Shown in pieces: positions 10,201 through 18,697 of a DNA stretch of 64,000 nt. The stretch comes from Oscillospiraceae bacterium (GTDB taxonomy: Bacteria; Bacillota; Clostridia; Oscillospirales; Ruminococcaceae). Within the stretch, counting starts at the first letter, position 1. Every line of letters starts with the position of its first letter. The translations under genes were made by a program, and so were the position numbers. The notes under the pieces were generated by a model. It had not been told where the DNA came from. It searched no databases and saw only the letters and a program-made list of their open reading frames with translations. The stretch is taken from contig CABIZB010000004.1 of the NCBI GenBank assembly GCA_902363145.1, forward strand, positions 248,001-312,000. The letters run 5' to 3'.

Positions 10201-10300
10201 TACTAAGCACCAATTAAAAACTATACAAAAAATTGAGCATAATCTTGCGTATATGGATTATGCGATGATTTTTTGTCTATAGTTTTATTGGTGATTAGTA
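10201..10300 (+). repeat. Palindromic TACTAA-ended element, copy B (100 bp)
   Basis: All 100 bases are identical to copy A at 253-352 and in the same orientation. It lies between the EAL gene promoter and the htrA terminator, where it interrupts neither. The absence of any difference over 10 kb of separation argues for recent duplication or active homogenisation. Confidence 0.9.
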
Positions 10301-10396
10301 TAACTCCGTTATATTTGGCAATGTTAAATTAACGATAGCAAACCAAAACTTTGGTTATATTTATTGATTTCCGAAAAGAAGTAATGTATAAAATTG

Positions 10397-10422
10397 CAGC
10401 CCCACAGTTCTCTGTGGGGCTG
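10397..10422 (-). terminator. Terminator of htrA
   Basis: CAGCCCCACAG and CTGTGGGGCTG form an 11-bp stem with a four-base loop six bases past the htrA stop. The minus-strand tail is only moderately T-rich (CAATTTTAT). Confidence 0.8.
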
Positions 10423-10427
10423 TTGTT

Positions 10428-12065
10428 TTATTTATCCTGTTCAAGAGTGAACTCTATCTCAAACTCGGTAACTTCTCCTGTGATAGTCTTTCTATAGACC
10501 TTTGCAGTCACCTTATCCCCCGCCTTGGCGGTATTCTGGAAGTTTTTAACGTCCTGTGCGGTGAGTATCTGCTTGCCGTTAAGCTCGGTTATGATATCGT
10601 CCTTCTGGAGGTCGGTGTTTGCAACATCGCAGTCGGGAGATATCTCGGAAATGAGCATACCGGGCTTTACGTCCAGCTGTGCGGCATATTCGGGTGTGAT
10701 AAGGCTGTACATTATACCAATTCTGGGTCTGTCGCTCACGTAGCCCTTTTCGATAAGATCCTCCGCAATGGGCACTGCAAAGTCAGAAGCAATGGCAAAG
10801 CCGATATTTTCCGAGCCTGTGGAGCTGTACTTGCTCACAACTATTCCGACCACCTGACCGTACAGATTGACCAGCGCTCCGCCCGAATTACCGAAGTTAA
10901 GGGCTGCATCTGTCTGAATGCAGGTAATGGGATAATTGGTGTAGCTCTGTATCTCTCTGTTCACGTAGGAAACATATCCCACGGTAACGGTGTCGTTGAA
11001 GCCCCCTGCATTTCCTATGCCGACGACCTGCTCGCCCTGCTTCATATCGTCGGAGCTGCCTATAACGGCAGGCACAAGGTCATCTGCCTCTATTTTAAGC
11101 ACCGCAAGGTCTGTTCTTGTGTCGATGCCCACAACAGTTGCCTCGAACTCACGCTCGTCGTGGAGCTTTGCCTTGAAGCGCTTGATATCCTCCACAGCGT
11201 GGGCGTTGGTGATGATGTATCCGTCCTCGGAAATGATTATGCCCGAAGCCTCGTTGTATGCGGCAATGGAAGTATCGGTATAGCCGTACAGATTTACTAT
11301 AGAGGGAAGCACCTGTTCAGCCGCTCCCACGGTGGTGAAAAGCCCTGTTTCCTTGTCGGCGTAAAGGGAATCGTCCGCAGGGTGGGGCGCCACGTTTATA
11401 TTGACGGTAACTCCGCTGCCGGATGGAGTGCCGACGATCTCCTTATCGTCATTCTTATGACCTGCCGCCAGCAGAAGCATAACTGTCGCCAGAAGCGCCA
11501 CAAGGCAGATAATGGCGATAATGAGCCATGCCTTGGAGGACTTTTTCATCTCTTTCTGAGGTATATCCGACACGGGAGGAACTCCCCCGCCCTGTGTGGG
11601 ATAAGCCACATATCCGCCCTGCTGGGCATACTGCGCATACTGCTGCTGCGCCTGTGCATGACCCTGCTGTCCCTGATTTGCCGCATAGGGGCTGTGGGGA
11701 ACATAGCCGTTGTTACTGTACATTGAGCGGTACTGCATATCGGCTCCCTGCTGATATGGGTCAAATGGCTGTTGCGCATTTTGCGCTTGCACATTCTGTG
11801 CATATCCATTCTGTGCATATCCACTCTGTGCATAACCGTTTTGAGCATATCCGTTGGAAGTCTGCCGATATTGAGTTTCCGCAAAGCTCTGCTCCGCAAA
11901 AACATCGTCATGGGGCTTTTCCTGCCCATTTTTCTGAGCGGAAGTTTCCCGAGCCGAAGTTTCCTGAACAGGAGCTTCCTGAATTGGCGCCTGTTCAGGC
12001 TCATTGTGAGAAGTCTCACCCTGAGTATCGCCCTGAACGGGAGTGTTGTTTTCAAACTGATCCAT
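10428..12065 (-). CDS. htrA: HtrA/DegP-type membrane-anchored serine protease with PDZ domain
   Basis: Quality-control protease of the cell envelope. Residues 1-175 are a cytoplasmic, glutamine- and tyrosine-rich low-complexity tail with tandem NGYAQ pentapeptides (about 71-90), followed by one membrane helix (about 180-202). The extracellular trypsin-like domain has H289 (TNAHAV), D319 (RTDLAVLKI) and S394 (FGNSGGALVN) as the catalytic triad, then one PDZ domain (about 445-545). The ATG at 12065 is preferred; a second one four codons earlier touches the AAAGGA site. It follows a response regulator-kinase pair, as in WalRK- and CssRS-type loci where HtrA is the effector of envelope stress, but a terminator separates them, so it may have its own promoter or depend on read-through. 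Confidence 0.93.
   Translation of the reverse strand: MDQFENNTPVQGDTQGETSHNEPEQAPIQEAPVQETSARETSAQKNGQEKPHDDVFAEQSFAETQYRQTSNGYAQNGYAQSGYAQNGYAQNVQAQNAQQPFDPYQQGADMQYRSMYSNNGYVPHSPYAANQGQQGHAQAQQQYAQYAQQGGYVAYPTQGGGVPPVSDIPQKEMKKSSKAWLIIAIICLVALLATVMLLLAAGHKNDDKEIVGTPSGSGVTVNINVAPHPADDSLYADKETGLFTTVGAAEQVLPSIVNLYGYTDTSIAAYNEASGIIISEDGYIITNAHAVEDIKRFKAKLHDEREFEATVVGIDTRTDLAVLKIEADDLVPAVIGSSDDMKQGEQVVGIGNAGGFNDTVTVGYVSYVNREIQSYTNYPITCIQTDAALNFGNSGGALVNLYGQVVGIVVSKYSSTGSENIGFAIASDFAVPIAEDLIEKGYVSDRPRIGIMYSLITPEYAAQLDVKPGMLISEISPDCDVANTDLQKDDIITELNGKQILTAQDVKNFQNTAKAGDKVTAKVYRKTITGEVTEFEIEFTLEQDK
11789..11863 (-). repeat. Tandem 15-bp repeats encoding NGYAQ in htrA
   Basis: Four to five in-frame 15-base units encode the pentapeptide NGYAQ (one unit is SGYAQ) in the cytoplasmic tail. 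DNA differences between units are few, so copy number could change by slippage without shifting the frame. Confidence 0.8.
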
Positions 12066-12110
12066 TTTATTGACCATTCCTTTTTAGAATTTACATTATA
12101 ATAAAAAGAA

Positions 12111-12132
12111 AAGGGGGAAAGATTCCCCCTTA
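12111..12132 (-). terminator. Terminator between the histidine kinase gene and htrA
   Basis: On the minus strand GGGGGAA and TTTCCCCC pair around a two-base turn and are followed by TTTTCTTTTT. It begins directly after the kinase stop codon. Confidence 0.82.
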
Positions 12133-13572
12133 TTATTGTTCCGAACGATGCGAGCCGGGATTACCCACAGGCAGGGAAAATTCAAACTCAGTATATTCAC
12201 CGGGCTTACTTCGTACAAGAATCGAGCCGTCGTGAAGCTTTATTATGGAGCGGACTATGGAAAGACCAAGTCCAACGCCTGTTTTATCCTTACCCCTGGA
12301 TTCATCGGTTTTGTAAAATCTGTCAAAGACCTTGTTTATCTCGTTCTTTTTCAGACCCTCGCCGCTGTTTCTTATAACTGCATAGACAAATTTATCGTCC
12401 TTGCGGAAATCGTAGGAGATATATCCGCCCTCGTCAACAAACTTTACAGCGTTTTCCGTCAGGTTGTATATTACCTGCTGAGCAAGATCCTCGTCGGCAT
12501 TGACGAAAAATCTGCCTGCGTCAAGTCCTCTTATATCAATGTGCTTTGCCTCGATGCGCTTTTCAAAAAACAGCACCGTCCTGATAGTCAGACTCGTAAG
12601 GTCAAACACCTCTGTCTGAAGCTCCAGCTCGCCTGCTTCATATTTTGAGATATTCAACATGGAGCGGACAAGTCTCGCCAGGCGGTTTATTTCCTCGGAT
12701 ACCGTTCTCAGGTACTGCTTATGCTGGCTTTCGGGAATGGTGCCGTCCAGGATTCCGTCAACAAATCCGCCGATGGTGGTCATGGGCGTTCTCAGCTCGT
12801 GGGAAACGTTGGAGATAAAGCTCTTTCTGTTTTCCTCGATAGCTTCAAGGGAGCTTGCCATATCGTTAAGGGTATTGGCAAGGTACCCCATTTCGTTCTG
12901 GTCGGATATGTTCACCTTTTCGGAGAAATCACCCTCGCCGAAACGCTTTGCCGCCAGCGTCATTTCCTTTACGGGGCTGAGTATCCTGCTTATGGTGTAT
13001 TTGAGCAGCGGATACACAACTATCATTATCACTGCAAATATCAGCAGGAACGCAAGTATCGCCCTTTTTAGGTACTCCACCAGCAGGTCACCCGGAGCAG
13101 TGATGCAAAGATACATCGTCTGCCCTTCCCGCACCTCAAAGCTTGAAAGCAGATTAAGGCGTGCGCCGTCAAAATAGCCGTTCAGCGTACCCATGGAGTA
13201 TTTTCCTGTTGAGGTGGCAGACTTTATTGCATCCGAGTTCAGCTTTTTGCCATAATGCGAACAAGGTGATGCTTCGGAACAAGCCAAAACATCACCGCTG
13301 CCGTCAAATAGGATAATTAAAGTGTTTGTCCAGTTGCTCATGCTTCTGAGACCGTTTTCCATCTCTGTGACATTACCGCTGTCAAAGCCGTCCGCCAACA
13401 CCGCCCTGTATTCTGACAGGACTTCATTGGAAACATTGCTCAGAACAGTTCTTCTGTCATTGAGATATGTCGAAAAGGAGAAACTTATGAGCAGCGCAGA
13501 CATACATATGAGTGATGCGGCGATAAGCGCTATGCACAAGCTGAAATACTCGGAAGCAATGCTTTTACGCAT
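12133..13572 (-). CDS. Sensor histidine kinase (HAMP, HisKA, HATPase)
   Basis: This 479-residue membrane kinase has two transmembrane helices (about 10-34 and 171-193) around an extracellular sensor domain of some 135 residues with three cysteines. A HAMP linker (about 194-246) leads to the dimerisation domain with H258 in SHELRTP as phospho-site, and an ATPase domain with N-box (NLTENAVKF), a G1-like segment and GVGLGLSIV. The layout is that of PhoR/ResE/WalK-type kinases without a cytoplasmic PAS domain. Its start codon overlaps the end of the response-regulator gene by eight bases, so the pair is translationally coupled. The downstream HtrA gene suggests an envelope-stress or cell-wall signal, which is inference. 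Confidence 0.94.
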   Translation of the reverse strand: MRKSIASEYFSLCIALIAASLICMSALLISFSFSTYLNDRRTVLSNVSNEVLSEYRAVLADGFDSGNVTEMENGLRSMSNWTNTLIILFDGSGDVLACSEASPCSHYGKKLNSDAIKSATSTGKYSMGTLNGYFDGARLNLLSSFEVREGQTMYLCITAPGDLLVEYLKRAILAFLLIFAVIMIVVYPLLKYTISRILSPVKEMTLAAKRFGEGDFSEKVNISDQNEMGYLANTLNDMASSLEAIEENRKSFISNVSHELRTPMTTIGGFVDGILDGTIPESQHKQYLRTVSEEINRLARLVRSMLNISKYEAGELELQTEVFDLTSLTIRTVLFFEKRIEAKHIDIRGLDAGRFFVNADEDLAQQVIYNLTENAVKFVDEGGYISYDFRKDDKFVYAVIRNSGEGLKKNEINKVFDRFYKTDESRGKDKTGVGLGLSIVRSIIKLHDGSILVRSKPGEYTEFEFSLPVGNPGSHRSEQ

Positions 13573-14266
13573 TGTCCTCCTCAGCCTCGAACTTGTAGCC
13601 TACGCCCCATACGGTCTTGAGCGCCCACTTGTCGGAAACGCCCTCGAGCTTCTCACGAAGACGCTTGATATGAACGTCGATGGTACGGGAGTCACCGTAA
13701 TACTCAAAGCCCCAAACCTCATCAAGGAGCTGGTCTCTTGTATAAACTCTGTTGGGGTTGGAAGCGAGGTAGAACAGAAGCTCAAGCTCCTTGGGAGGAG
13801 TATCCATTACCTTGCCGTCAACTCTCAGCTCGTATCTGGTCATATTTACTACCAGCTTGTCGTACTTAACTTCTCTTACCTCGGACTCGGAAGAGGACTG
13901 ACCGATTCTTCTGGAAACGGCCTTTATTCTTGCGATAACTTCCTTAGTATCGAAGGGCTTAACAACGTAGTCATCGGCACCCAGCTCAAGCCCCAGTACC
14001 TTATCAAAGGTCTCGCTCTTGGCGGTTATCATGATTATAGGCACGTTGGACTTCTTTCTGATCTCACGGCAAACCTGCCAGCCGTCCAGACCGGGGAGCA
14101 TGATATCAAGAAGCACGATATCGGGCTTGAGAGCGTTGAACTTAACAACAGCCTCATCGCCGTCGTGAGAAACCATTACTCCGTAGCCTTCTTTTTCCAG
14201 ATACAGTTTAAGGAGTTCGCAGATGTTATTATCGTCATCAACTACAAGTACCTTACCAAGTGACAT
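13565..14266 (-). CDS. OmpR/PhoB-family response regulator
   Basis: At 233 residues it is normal for the family. The receiver domain (1-120) has the D10-D11-D12 acidic cluster, phospho-site D54 in VLLDIMLPGLDGW, T82 region ITAKSE and K103-P in YVVKPF. The C-terminal winged helix (about 135-230) has the recognition region YTRDQLLDEVWGFEYYGDSRTIDVHIKRL, typical of DNA-binding OmpR members. AGGAGG precedes the ATG by seven bases. The gene is first of the pair and overlaps the kinase gene by eight bases. Targets cannot be read from the sequence; htrA downstream is the obvious candidate. Confidence 0.95.
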   Translation of the reverse strand: MSLGKVLVVDDDNNICELLKLYLEKEGYGVMVSHDGDEAVVKFNALKPDIVLLDIMLPGLDGWQVCREIRKKSNVPIIMITAKSETFDKVLGLELGADDYVVKPFDTKEVIARIKAVSRRIGQSSSESEVREVKYDKLVVNMTRYELRVDGKVMDTPPKELELLFYLASNPNRVYTRDQLLDEVWGFEYYGDSRTIDVHIKRLREKLEGVSDKWALKTVWGVGYKFEAEEDNA

Positions 14267-14557
14267 ATCTTATTCCTCCTGTTTTATTGACCTCAGGGTC
14301 ATTTTACATCATAAATTACAAAGCTGTCCGATAAAAAATTGTTAAAAATTATTCGGATATGCTATATTACTCATTATATAATATATTTCACCAAAGTTTA
14401 TAAATTTTATCAGCAACTATTATGAACCATTTGTAAATTTCATAAAATAAGCCTTCAATTTTTATAGTGAATTAAAACTATATTCATTTTTGCACTTGGC
14501 AGATGTACCCGCATATATGTTCGGTTACGTCATGTTTACCGATGCTTAAAAATATGG

Positions 14558-15112
14558 TCACGGCTCATAAAATCTGGGCTTGCTGAGCAGTATTATAAGA
14601 TCGACCAGCCAGCCGATACCGAAAAGTCCGCAGGTGCAGAGATAAAGCAGACCTGTGAATATCTTGCCCTCATAGAACCTGTGTGCACCGAAAATGCCGA
14701 ACAGCAGGCAGAGGATAAGGGAAACTCTCTTGTCCTTGAGCTTTCCATGACCATAGGCATAGGAATTTACGTTGCCGCTGTTAACGTTTGCGGAGGTGTT
14801 TGTGGTGGTGGTAGTTGAATAGTTATAGTTGTAGTTATAAACATTCTGGGGCTGCTGAGCCGTCTGGGTCTGAGCCTGTGCCGTCGGTTGGGAATACTGC
14901 TGCTGTGTCCGGCTTTGCGAAGAGCCAAAGGTCTTTGCTCCGCATCGGCTGCAGAATGCGTCCCCCGCATCAAGGCGGTTTCCGCACTTGGAGCAGAATG
15001 CCGCTCCCGTATCGTTGTCATCGACCACTATATTCAGTTCATCGGCAGGCTCTGCATAGGCAGTCTCATTTGTATTTTTATTTTCACGCCGAGGACTGTA
15101 AAATTCGTTCAT
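14558..15112 (-). CDS. Zinc-ribbon TM2-domain membrane protein
   Basis: This 184-residue protein has an N-terminal double-CxxC zinc ribbon (FCSKCGNRLDAGDAFCSRCG, about 39-58), a glutamine/asparagine/tyrosine-rich linker (about 65-120) and a C-terminal TM2 domain: a basic GKLKDKRVSL lead, one helix, the turn GAHRFYEGKIFTG and a second helix ending LIILLSKPRFYEP. TM2 proteins are small membrane proteins of unknown role. The gene lies 43 bases after the GH95 stop on the same strand, so it may be co-transcribed, but no functional link is evident. An AAAGGAG site precedes the ATG. Confidence 0.85.
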   Translation of the reverse strand: MNEFYSPRRENKNTNETAYAEPADELNIVVDDNDTGAAFCSKCGNRLDAGDAFCSRCGAKTFGSSQSRTQQQYSQPTAQAQTQTAQQPQNVYNYNYNYSTTTTTNTSANVNSGNVNSYAYGHGKLKDKRVSLILCLLFGIFGAHRFYEGKIFTGLLYLCTCGLFGIGWLVDLIILLSKPRFYEP

Positions 15113-15155
15113 AGTGATGCTCCTTTCGCTGTGTCCTTACCTTAGATAACGTAAA

Positions 15156-17429
15156 TCAAGTTACACTTATAGTATATACCATTCCCTGCTCCGTGTCAAA
15201 TAAATATGTGCCGTTATTTTCGGCAAGAGGTATATTTTTACTGCTCGCAGTGACGGTTATCTTTTTATCTGTCCTTATCACTGCGGGCTGACCTGCAAGG
15301 GAAATTATCTTTGCAGATGAAAGGCTGCCCTCAGCCCAGTCAAAGCTTACCTCAAATCCGCCTCGTGCTCTAAGTCCCTTTACGCTGCCGCTTTTCCACA
15401 TGGGAGGCAGTGCGGGGAGGAAATGCAGCTCGCCGCATTCGCTTTGAAAAACAGCTTCTCCTATACCTGCGCCTCCGCCGAAGTTTCCGTCTATCTGGAA
15501 AGGCGGGTGCATATCGAACATATTTATGCTGGTGGAATGTGCAAGCAGAGCCTGAATGTTCTCGCCGACCTTTTCGCCGTCAAAAAGCCTTGCCCACATA
15601 TTGATTATCCATGCCCTTGACCAGCCTGTGTGTCCTCCGCCATGGGAAAGGCGGCGTTCAAGAGTGGCTCTTGCCGCAGCTGCCAGCTCAGGTGTCTTTA
15701 CGGGAGATATCATATCCGCAGGATAAAGGGCGTACAGCTGGGAAATATGCCTGTGTCCCGGCTCTACCTCGTCATAATCCCTTGCCCACTCCATTATCTG
15801 ACCGTACTTGCCTATCTGAGGCTTGGGCAGGCGGTCTCTTGCAGCCCTGATGTCGCTTACTGTCTTGGCATACTCGTCGCCGCCCAGGATATCATAAGCG
15901 CCTATAACTGCGCTGAAAAGGGTGTAAAGTATCTGGCTGTCCATGGAAGGGCCGCTGCAAAGCGTTCCTGTTCTGCCGTTGGTGGCGTAATAGGTGTTTT
16001 CGGGGGAAACGGAGGGGTTTGTCACAAGGCAGCCCTCGTCATTTTCCGTAAGGTAATCAAGGAAAAACTCTGCGCTTTCCACCAGAGTATCAAACTTTTC
16101 CGCAAGGAAATCCTCATCACGGGTGAAGAGGAAATGCTCCCAGATGTGGGTGCAAAGCCACGCCAGACCCATTGGCCACAAGGTTCCGGGAAGCCACTTG
16201 TCCTGGGGTGCCGTATCGCCCCAGATATCGGTGTTGTGATGACACACCGCTCCCCTGCATCTGTACATACTGCGGGCGGTAACTCTGCCGTTCTCCCTCA
16301 TGCGCTCAATATGGTCGTAAAGGGGCGTGCAGCACTCGGGCAGATTCTGCATAAGTGCGCCCCAGTAGTTCATCTCGGTGTTGATGTTAATGGTATATTT
16401 TCCGCCCCACGCAGGCCACATATCCTTGTTCCAGATGCCCTGGAGATTAAGGGGAAGAGTTCCCTCACGGGAGCCTGCTATCATAAGGTAGCGGGAGAAG
16501 TTGAAGTACATAGCCGCCAACTCATTGTCATACACGCCGTTCTTTACGTCCGCAAGGCGCTCATCTGTGGGCTTGGTAATGCTTTCGCCCACAGGAGAGA
16601 GGGTAAGGCTGCATCTGTCAAAAAGTGAGCGGTAGTCGGAGATATGGCGGTCAAGGAGCTTTTCATAGGGCTTTCTTGCGGCAGTCTTAGCCTGATTAAC
16701 TGCCTTTTTCTCATAATCCCCTGTTCTCCATGCAGACTGGGCGGCGATAATGATATCCGCCTCGTCAGCGTCCTTGCAGAAAAGCCTGTTGGCATCGGTG
16801 CCGCACTGACCGCCCTTTGCCCTTACCGTTATGGCGCAGGCATAGGGAATACCGTCGGAAACGGTGAAAAGAACTGTCTTATCGTCATAAGCTTCATTCT
16901 TGTCATAGTTGTCGTCCCTGCCGTCAATGGCGGAGACAAAGGAAATGCTGCCCTTTTTATCCGCAGAGAAATGGACGATGATGACCTCATCGGGGTGGGA
17001 AGCGATAACGGTGCGGGTGTATTTTACTCCGCCTGATGTAAACGTTATCACGCATACAGCTGTGTCAAGGCTCAGGGAACGGACATATCCCTCATACTCC
17101 CCTACGCTCTGCCAGATGTGCAGGTCGCCCAGAGGCTGATAATGGCGCTGATTTTCATTGGTGCCGTAGAACGCATCTGCGCACAGCTCTTCCGCCTCGG
17201 TGGTCTTTTCCTCCCTTATAAGGGTGCGTATTTTTTCAAGATTATCATACGCCTTGGGATTGTTCCTGTTTCTGAAGCCGCCTGACCAGAGGGAATCCTC
17301 GTTGAGCTGGATGAGCTCATCGGCAGGCTTTCCGAAAACCATGCCTCCCATTCTGCCGTTTCCCACGGGAAGGGCGTCATTCCAGTCAGCTGCGGGACTG
17401 TTATAATAAAGTTCGGTTGAAGGGTTCAT
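15156..17429 (-). CDS. Glycoside hydrolase family 95 (alpha-L-fucosidase-like), intracellular
   Basis: At 757 residues it has the GH95 architecture: an N-terminal beta-domain opening with LPVGNGRMGGMVFGK and QLNEDSLWSGG, then an (alpha/alpha)6 barrel with NINTEMNYWGALMQNLPE (the paired asparagines of the active site) and HHNTDIWGDTAPQD, and a C-terminal segment containing MHPPFQIDGNFGG. GH95 enzymes remove alpha-1,2-linked fucose or related L-galactose from plant or host glycans by inversion. There is no signal peptide, so it would act on sugars already imported, consistent with the ABC permease genes just upstream. A hairpin terminator separates it from them, so it has its own promoter. The substrate is inferred from the family. 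Confidence 0.9.
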   Translation of the reverse strand: MNPSTELYYNSPAADWNDALPVGNGRMGGMVFGKPADELIQLNEDSLWSGGFRNRNNPKAYDNLEKIRTLIREEKTTEAEELCADAFYGTNENQRHYQPLGDLHIWQSVGEYEGYVRSLSLDTAVCVITFTSGGVKYTRTVIASHPDEVIIVHFSADKKGSISFVSAIDGRDDNYDKNEAYDDKTVLFTVSDGIPYACAITVRAKGGQCGTDANRLFCKDADEADIIIAAQSAWRTGDYEKKAVNQAKTAARKPYEKLLDRHISDYRSLFDRCSLTLSPVGESITKPTDERLADVKNGVYDNELAAMYFNFSRYLMIAGSREGTLPLNLQGIWNKDMWPAWGGKYTININTEMNYWGALMQNLPECCTPLYDHIERMRENGRVTARSMYRCRGAVCHHNTDIWGDTAPQDKWLPGTLWPMGLAWLCTHIWEHFLFTRDEDFLAEKFDTLVESAEFFLDYLTENDEGCLVTNPSVSPENTYYATNGRTGTLCSGPSMDSQILYTLFSAVIGAYDILGGDEYAKTVSDIRAARDRLPKPQIGKYGQIMEWARDYDEVEPGHRHISQLYALYPADMISPVKTPELAAAARATLERRLSHGGGHTGWSRAWIINMWARLFDGEKVGENIQALLAHSTSINMFDMHPPFQIDGNFGGGAGIGEAVFQSECGELHFLPALPPMWKSGSVKGLRARGGFEVSFDWAEGSLSSAKIISLAGQPAVIRTDKKITVTASSKNIPLAENNGTYLFDTEQGMVYTISVT

Positions 17430-17471
17430 ATCTTTAGTTCCTTTCGGTTATTTTGTTTATAAAAAACAACT

Positions 17472-17515
17472 GCTGATCCAACCGTAATATATAATTGTAA
17501 AACGGTTAAATCAGC
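17472..17515. repeat. Inverted repeat in the GH95 leader region
   Basis: GCTGATCCAACCG (17472-17484) and CGGTTAAATCAGC (17503-17515) are inverted repeats with two mismatches and an 18-base spacer, about 45-85 bases upstream of the GH95 start. It could be an operator or an mRNA hairpin; no family assignment is possible. Confidence 0.5.
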
Positions 17516-17534
17516 ACTTGCTTTTTGCAGTATA

Positions 17535-17568
17535 AAAGCTCTGCGGAACGGAAAGACCGTTCCGCAGC
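17535..17568 (-). terminator. Terminator of the carbohydrate import operon
   Basis: CTGCGGAACGG and CCGTTCCGCAG form an 11-bp stem around five bases, followed on the minus strand by AGCTTTTAT. It lies about 25 bases past the last permease gene and before the GH95 gene. Confidence 0.82.
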
Positions 17569-17591
17569 ACTTCATATTTAATGTCGCTAAA

Positions 17592-18680
17592 TTACATACC
17601 TGTAAGACCGGATCTTGCGATACCCTCTGTAAAGTTCTTCTGGAGGAAGATGTACATTACAAGGATGGGTGTGATGGAGATAAGGCAGCCTGCTTCCATC
17701 CAAACGATAAGCTCACGGGCATTTACCTTAACGGTACCGTTGTTGAACAGGATACGTGTAAGGGAAGCGTCCAGATTCTTAAGCTGGAGGGCGATCGTGC
17801 TGTTATCTGTGAAGAACGAAGTACTTACATAGTAGTCATTCCAGTACCATACTACCGAAAGCAGGAAAACGGTAAGGAATGTGGAGCCTGCGTTGGGGAC
17901 CATTACCTTGATAAAGGTTCTGAAAGGAGAGCATCCGTCCAGATAAGCTGCGTCCTCGAGCTCCTTGGGAAGGCTTCTGAAGGACTGTCTGAAAAGGAAG
18001 ATGAACAGGCCTGCACGAAGTCCGTTTGCTGTGATAGCGGGCATATACATTGTAAGAGGGCTGTTGATGAGGTTGATGTAGTCGCCTGCGATCATGTGCC
18101 ATATTCCCAGAGGATTGAAGTAACGGAAGAACATATACTGGGGAATAAGTATGATCTGTGAGGGAACCAGGATCATCATGATTACAACGCCGAAGAGAAT
18201 GTTTTTACCCTTGAAGTTAAATCGTCCGAAGCCGTAGCCTGTTATCGCACAGGTGATTACCTGAACGATGGAGCAGCCGATGTTGATGAACAGTGTGTTG
18301 CCCAGAGTATGCCAGAAGTTCATAACTCTTACTACGTCCTTGATGTTGCTGGTAGTAAAGCTCTTGGATATCCAGATGATCGTGGGGTCGTTCATCTCGG
18401 ATCTGGGACGGAACGCTGCTGTGATCATATACAGCAGGGGATAGATGATTACGAAGCAAAGACCGATTACCAGCAGCGCACGGCACACGGGCCAAACGGT
18501 ATCGAATGCTCTTTTGCGCTTAAGGTACTTCTGCTCTGCGGGGGTAAGGGAAGCGAGACGCTTCTTAAAGCGCTCACGCTCCTCCTTGCGGGATCTTTTC
18601 TCCTCCTTGGGAGGCTTTTCCGACTGACGCTTTTTAAGGTAGTCGGAAATGGGATTAGACTTAAGTGTTTTTTCTGCCAT
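17592..18680 (-). CDS. Carbohydrate ABC transporter permease, MalG type (second pair)
   Basis: This 362-residue inner-membrane permease has six predicted helices after a long, highly charged cytoplasmic extension (about 1-65, rich in K, R and E). The ATPase-coupling EAA loop reads DAAYLDGCSPFRTFIKVMVPN. I chose the ATG at 18680, nine bases after AGGAG, rather than an upstream TTG at 18701 that overlaps the preceding gene. It pairs with the MalF-type gene ending 17 bases upstream. No ATPase gene is nearby, as is common in clostridia that share one MsmK-type ATPase. No second binding protein is present, so this pair must share one with the first pair or serve another role. Confidence 0.9.
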   Translation of the reverse strand: MAEKTLKSNPISDYLKKRQSEKPPKEEKRSRKEERERFKKRLASLTPAEQKYLKRKRAFDTVWPVCRALLVIGLCFVIIYPLLYMITAAFRPRSEMNDPTIIWISKSFTTSNIKDVVRVMNFWHTLGNTLFINIGCSIVQVITCAITGYGFGRFNFKGKNILFGVVIMMILVPSQIILIPQYMFFRYFNPLGIWHMIAGDYINLINSPLTMYMPAITANGLRAGLFIFLFRQSFRSLPKELEDAAYLDGCSPFRTFIKVMVPNAGSTFLTVFLLSVVWYWNDYYVSTSFFTDNSTIALQLKNLDASLTRILFNNGTVKVNARELIVWMEAGCLISITPILVMYIFLQKNFTEGIARSGLTGM

Positions 18681-18697
18681 TTTTTCCAACTCCTTAA

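Larger units (their letters stand above)
9935..10427. other. Intergenic region with EAL-pfkA promoter and element copy B
   Basis: This 493-base stretch contains, from left to right, a leader of about 110 nt for the EAL gene (no c-di-GMP riboswitch core seen), the promoter at 10051-10079, about 120 bases of AT-rich sequence without features, element copy B at 10201-10300 and the htrA terminator at 10397-10422. No gene fits. Confidence 0.6.
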
